Positions 60,701 through 64,000 of a DNA stretch of 64,000 bases are shown here, one piece after another (within the stretch, counting starts at the first letter, position 1; every line of letters begins with the position of its first letter). The DNA is from Muribaculaceae bacterium (lineage in GTDB: Bacteria > Bacteroidota > Bacteroidia > Bacteroidales > Muribaculaceae). Made by a program: the position numbers and the translations under genes. The stretch spans positions 399,756 through 463,755 of the forward strand of contig JAFLTW010000001.1 in assembly GCA_022509085.1 (NCBI GenBank). The letters are read 5' to 3'. The notes beneath the pieces were generated by a model that was not told the DNA's origin, ran no database searches, and worked only from the letters and a program-made list of their open reading frames with translations.

Positions 60701-62182
60701 TTAGTATGAGCGGGCGAAGACGACGCGCTGTGCGGAGGGTTTGCCGGTCACCATGCATTTGCCGGGGGTCTTGTCGCCATCGAAGGGGATGCAGCGTATC
60801 GTGGCCTTGGTCTCCTCCTTGATTTTCTCCTCTGTCTCGGGTGTGCCGTCCCAGTGGGCCAGGATGAAGCCGCCCTTCTCTATCTTCTCCTTGAATTCCT
60901 CGTAGGTGTCGGCTGTGTCCGTCATCCTCTCGCGGTGCTCGAGGGCCTTGCGGAAGAGGTTGTTCTGGATGTCGTCGAGCAGATAGGTTATCCTCTCCTC
61001 GATGCCGTCGAAAGGAACGCTCTCTTTCTCGAGTGTGTCGCGGCGGAAGAGTTCTACGGTGCCGTTCTCGAGGTCGCGCATGCCGAGAGCGAGGCGCACG
61101 GGTACACCCTTCACCTCGTAGTCGGCGAATTTGAAGCCGGGTCGCTTGTTGTCGGCATCGTCATATTTCACGCTTATTCCCTTGGCGCGCAGGCTGGCCA
61201 CGAGGGGCTCTACCCTGGCGGAGATGCGGGCGAGGTCGTCGGCGGTCTTGTAGATCGGCACAATCACTACCTGCAGGGGTGCGAGGCGCGGCGGCAACAC
61301 GAGTCCGTTGTCGTCGCTGTGCGTCATGATGAGGGCGCCCATCAGTCGGGTCGATACGCCCCATGATGTCGCCCATACGTATTCGGGCTTGTTCTCCTTG
61401 TTCATGAAGGTCACGTCGAAGGCCTTGGCGAAGTTCTGTCCCAGGAAGTGGCTCGTGCCGCTCTGCAGGGCCTTGCCGTCCTGCATCATGGCCTCGATGG
61501 TGAAGGTGTCGAGGGCTCCGGCGAAGCGTTCGTTGGCGCTCTTAACGCCCTTCACTACGGGCACGGCCATGTAGTCCTGGGCAAACTCGGCGTAGACGTC
61601 GAGCATCCTGCGGGCCTCCTCCTCAGCCTCCTCTTTGGTGGCGTGGGCGGTGTGGCCCTCCTGCCACAGGAACTCTGCCGTGCGCAGGAACATGCGGGTG
61701 CGCATCTCCCAGCGGAACACGTTGGCCCACTGGTTTACGAGCACCGGGAGGTCGCGGTAGGAGTGGATCCAGTTCTTATAGGTGTTCCATATGATGGTCT
61801 CCGACGTGGGCCGGATTATCAGCTCTTCCTCGAGGCGTGCGTCGGGGTCTACCACCACGCCCTTTCCCTCGGGGTCGTTCTTGAGGCGGTAGTGTGTCAC
61901 CACGGCACATTCCTTTGCGAAGCCCTCCACGTGGTCGGCCTCGCGGCTCAGAAACGACTTGGGTATCAGCAGGGGGAAGTAGGCGTTCTGGTGGCCCGTG
62001 GCCTTGAACATATCGTCGAGCTGCCGCTGCATCTTCTCCCAGATGGCGTAGCCGTAGGGCTTGATCACCATGCATCCGCGCACGGCGCTCTGCTCGGCCA
62101 GGTCGGCCTTTACCACCAGTTCGTTATACCATTGCGAGTAGTTTTCCTCGCGCTTCGTGAAATTCTTGAGTTCTTTTGCCAT
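60701..62182 (-). CDS. proS: Prolyl-tRNA synthetase, archaeal/eukaryote-like type
   Basis: A 493-residue class II synthetase: [20 protein letters not shown] at the start, motif 2 around [12 protein letters not shown] and [21 protein letters not shown], motif 3 around [10 protein letters not shown]. The anticodon-binding domain and a C-terminal domain ending FARSY follow. The editing INS domain of the E. coli type is absent, as expected for the ProS3 class. ATG 62182 was chosen because the family starts there and it overlaps the DUF4293 stop by 1 bp; the longer open frame upstream runs through DUF4293 in another frame. Confidence 0.94.
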   Translation of the reverse strand: MAKELKNFTKREENYSQWYNELVVKADLAEQSAVRGCMVIKPYGYAIWEKMQRQLDDMFKATGHQNAYFPLLIPKSFLSREADHVEGFAKECAVVTHYRLKNDPEGKGVVVDPDARLEEELIIRPTSETIIWNTYKNWIHSYRDLPVLVNQWANVFRWEMRTRMFLRTAEFLWQEGHTAHATKEEAEEEARRMLDVYAEFAQDYMAVPVVKGVKSANERFAGALDTFTIEAMMQDGKALQSGTSHFLGQNFAKAFDVTFMNKENKPEYVWATSWGVSTRLMGALIMTHSDDNGLVLPPRLAPLQVVIVPIYKTADDLARISARVEPLVASLRAKGISVKYDDADNKRPGFKFADYEVKGVPVRLALGMRDLENGTVELFRRDTLEKESVPFDGIEERITYLLDDIQNNLFRKALEHRERMTDTADTYEEFKEKIEKGGFILAHWDGTPETEEKIKEETKATIRCIPFDGDKTPGKCMVTGKPSAQRVVFARSY

Positions 62183-62652
62183 TATCGTATTCTGTCTACT
62201 GATTTCAATAGTTTGTGGTCTTTGTTGATGAGGGTCCACGACATCACCATCAGGATGAGCGAGAGGAACGGGGCCATGGCCAGACTCGACCATTGCACCT
62301 CGTAGCCTGGCATCCCCCTGTAGCCTTCCCAGCCCGCAATGCATATCACGCAGAGCAGAAACACGATCTCGATGAGGCAGACTCGCTTCTGCAGCGGCAG
62401 GTTGCGGTAGAGGAAGATGTCGATGAAGGGCAGTATGGCAGCCATCAACGATACGATGAAGAGAAACCAGGTGTAGACCTGGTAACCGTGCGGCGACCCG
62501 TCGGTGGGCTCGCCCTCTATCGAAAAACCGATGGTGGTGAAGTTGTAGGTGAAGTCGGTGGTCTGCACCTGACCCAGCGAGAGGAATGTGAAGCAGGCCA
62601 TCAGGGCCACCGTTATGAGCAGCATCACTGACTGCCATCTCTGGATTACCAT
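62182..62652 (-). CDS. DUF4293-family membrane protein
   Basis: A 156-residue protein with four membrane helices (about 8-27, 60-80, 88-108, 122-143) and the family start [21 protein letters not shown] periplasmic loop lies between helices one and two. The pairing with proS is common in Bacteroidales. Its function is unknown to me. It is the first gene of the DUF4293-proS-peptidase operon. Confidence 0.82.
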   Translation of the reverse strand: MVIQRWQSVMLLITVALMACFTFLSLGQVQTTDFTYNFTTIGFSIEGEPTDGSPHGYQVYTWFLFIVSLMAAILPFIDIFLYRNLPLQKRVCLIEIVFLLCVICIAGWEGYRGMPGYEVQWSSLAMAPFLSLILMVMSWTLINKDHKLLKSVDRIR

Positions 62653-62739
62653 ATCTTGTGAGCTTTTTGCGTTTTTACGTTTCTTTGTCTGCCGGGGAGG
62701 CGATTCGGCGGGTTTGCCGGCTCCCCCTCATATAAGTTG

Positions 62740-62771
62740 CAAAATTAACCTTTTGGCTTGATTTTTGCAAA
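62740..62771 (-). promoter_or_regulatory. Promoter of the DUF4293-proS-peptidase operon
   Basis: Leftward TTTG at 62771-62768, 20-bp spacer and TAATTTTG at 62747-62740; the ATG is at 62652, leaving a leader of about 85 nt. A TAATTTAG at 62780-62787 may be an imperfect -7 box for the divergent gene. Confidence 0.8.
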
Positions 62772-62795
62772 ATTTTTCGTAATTTAGCATTTGTG

Positions 62796-64000
62796 ATGAG
62801 TAAAGATAAATTCAACGACTCCATAGCGTCCCTCCTCTCCGAGGGGCGCATCAACCATGTCATCAACGTGCTTCGCCGCAAGTGTGCGGAGGGCGTCGCG
62901 GCCCATCCCGACCTTGCGGCGCTCGACGCGCGCCTGGCGGCCGTTGCCGACACCTACCACCGCATGAGGCAGTTCCTTATCGGAGGGTTCCCCGACCCCG
63001 AACGGGAGAGGGTGCTCAGCGGGGTGAAGCGCGAGCTGCGCGAGCTCGGCCGGCAGTACCTCTTCGTCTGCAACGAGAACCGTCTGGACCCGCTCTTTGC
63101 GGAATACCGTCTCCAGAAGGTGCGCCACTCCGATATGACGGCCATCGCGGAGAAGTATCGCAAGAACCTCTACCGGCTCGAGATGGCAAAGGAAACGGAG
63201 TCGGACACAGAGGCATTCCTGCGGAGCGGTGAAGAACTGGTTGAGGCGGCCTTCCGCCGCGCTTGGGCCATGCCGCCGGCAGCCGCCGACGAACGGGAGG
63301 CTGTAGCCGGGCTGCTACGTGACCCCGACATGGAGTTCGCTCTCAAAAGTCAACTCATAAGCGGTCTGCTTCTCGGCGCCCTGCGCTTTAACGACCCCGG
63401 GAAACTCGAGCTCCTGCTCGCAGCATACGAGGAGGCCGACGACGAACGCCTCGAGGCCCGCGCCCTCACGGCCGTCGTACTCATCCTGGCCCGTTGGGGC
63501 AACTCCGCCGTGGCCTCTCCCGCCATCGAGGGTCGCCTGAGCTCAATCTCCGACTCGATCCTCACGTATACGCGACTTAAGGATGTGGTGATGACCCTCA
63601 TTCGCACACGCGACACCGACCGGGTGAGCCGCGAGGTGACGGAGGCCTTCAACACCACGATGAAGGAGCTCACTCCCGAGATGCTCGAGAAACTCCAACG
63701 CGACGGGATGCTCGCCGACGGGGCCGAGGGAGACATTAACCCCGAGTGGGAACGCCTGATGAAGAATAAGGATATCGAGGAGAAGATGAAGGCTCTCAAT
63801 GATATGCAGCTCGAGGGGATGGACGTGATGATGCAGACATTCTCCAGGCTGAAGGCTTTTCCTTTCTTCCGCACGATGGCCAACTGGTTTCTACCCTTCT
63901 CTGCGGCCCACAGTGCCGTGTCTCCCCTTTTCGAGAATTTCAGCGGTGAGGCCTTTGCCTCTATGGCCGATGCCACCGAGATGTGCAGCGCCGACCGGTT
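62796..64000 (+). CDS. Unrecognised helical cytoplasmic protein, 5' part
   Basis: ATG at 62796 (MSKDKFNDSIASLLSEGRIN); the frame stays open for 401 codons to the window edge. It has no signal peptide. It is almost entirely charged helix, with alpha-alpha hairpin spacing that suggests TPR- or HEAT-like repeats (LLAAYEEADDERLEARALTA, VSREVTEAFNTTMKELTPEM). One less charged, aromatic segment lies near 365-385 (RLKAFPFFRTMANWFLPF). No enzyme motif is seen in the visible part. It is divergent from the DUF4293 operon. Confidence 0.7.
   Translation, partial: MSKDKFNDSIASLLSEGRINHVINVLRRKCAEGVAAHPDLAALDARLAAVADTYHRMRQFLIGGFPDPERERVLSGVKRELRELGRQYLFVCNENRLDPLFAEYRLQKVRHSDMTAIAEKYRKNLYRLEMAKETESDTEAFLRSGEELVEAAFRRAWAMPPAAADEREAVAGLLRDPDMEFALKSQLISGLLLGALRFNDPGKLELLLAAYEEADDERLEARALTAVVLILARWGNSAVASPAIEGRLSSISDSILTYTRLKDVVMTLIRTRDTDRVSREVTEAFNTTMKELTPEMLEKLQRDGMLADGAEGDINPEWERLMKNKDIEEKMKALNDMQLEGMDVMMQTFSRLKAFPFFRTMANWFLPFSAAHSAVSPLFENFSGEAFASMADATEMCSADR

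Overview
The window looks like chromosomal DNA from a Bacteroidales gut commensal, most likely of the Muribaculaceae/Prevotellaceae type (my inference). The evidence is a SusC/SusD pair, Bacteroidetes-restricted families (DUF5606, DUF4835, DUF4293, the YbbR/NusB/YajC/CoaE cluster, an HU-SPOR fusion) and many promoters of the form TTTG or TTG, 19-21 bp spacer, TAnnTTTG. Shine-Dalgarno sequences are almost absent. Coding DNA is moderately GC-rich; intergenic DNA is AT-rich.

Layout. 1-1000: the 5' end of a leftward HTH regulator, then about 940 bp of AT-rich DNA holding a possible gene remnant and a bidirectional terminator. 1003-7428: a leftward six-gene operon (iorA, iorB, PLP aminotransferase, acetyl-CoA hydrolase/transferase, GNAT, 54-residue membrane protein) that could convert aromatic or other amino acids to acyl-CoA and free acid. 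7590-11926: a periplasmic thiol-redox operon (TlpA-like, outer-membrane barrel, DsbD). 12039-13115: an HU-SPOR protein. 13228-13489: tRNA-Gly, tRNA-Gly, tRNA-Leu. 13560-16610: an AT-rich accessory stretch with an unrecognised two-gene module, seven 23-bp tandem repeats and a secreted protein. 16690-24495: a TolC-type protein, an EF-G paralogue with altered GTPase motifs, a FtsX-type permease, HtpG and an Isf-like flavoprotein. 24728-30653: an isolated SusC/SusD pair and an iron alcohol dehydrogenase.

30679-46494 is mostly leftward housekeeping: nusB-yajC-ybbR-coaE-DUF5606; dnaN-exonuclease-coaBC-DUF4835-recN-rlmB; rpsF-rpsR-rplI; etfB-etfA-acyl-CoA dehydrogenase. 46631-51307 runs rightward with a PD40-like protein, CstA, NhaA and a peroxiredoxin. 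51333-55566 is leftward (amidase, MCE protein, LepA). 55654-58545 is rightward (tRNA-Thr, RidA, an unrecognised membrane protein coupled to miaA). 58504-62652 is leftward (DUF4293, proS, DPP IV-type peptidase). A partial unknown gene leaves the window at the right edge.

Most likely to repay study: the two-gene module at 13560-14306, which has a consensus promoter, a rare near-perfect Shine-Dalgarno and overlapping genes; the EF-G paralogue lacking the catalytic histidine and NKxD motif; the amino-acid-to-acid operon; the membrane protein coupled to miaA. All family names come from reading the sequence; no database search was run.
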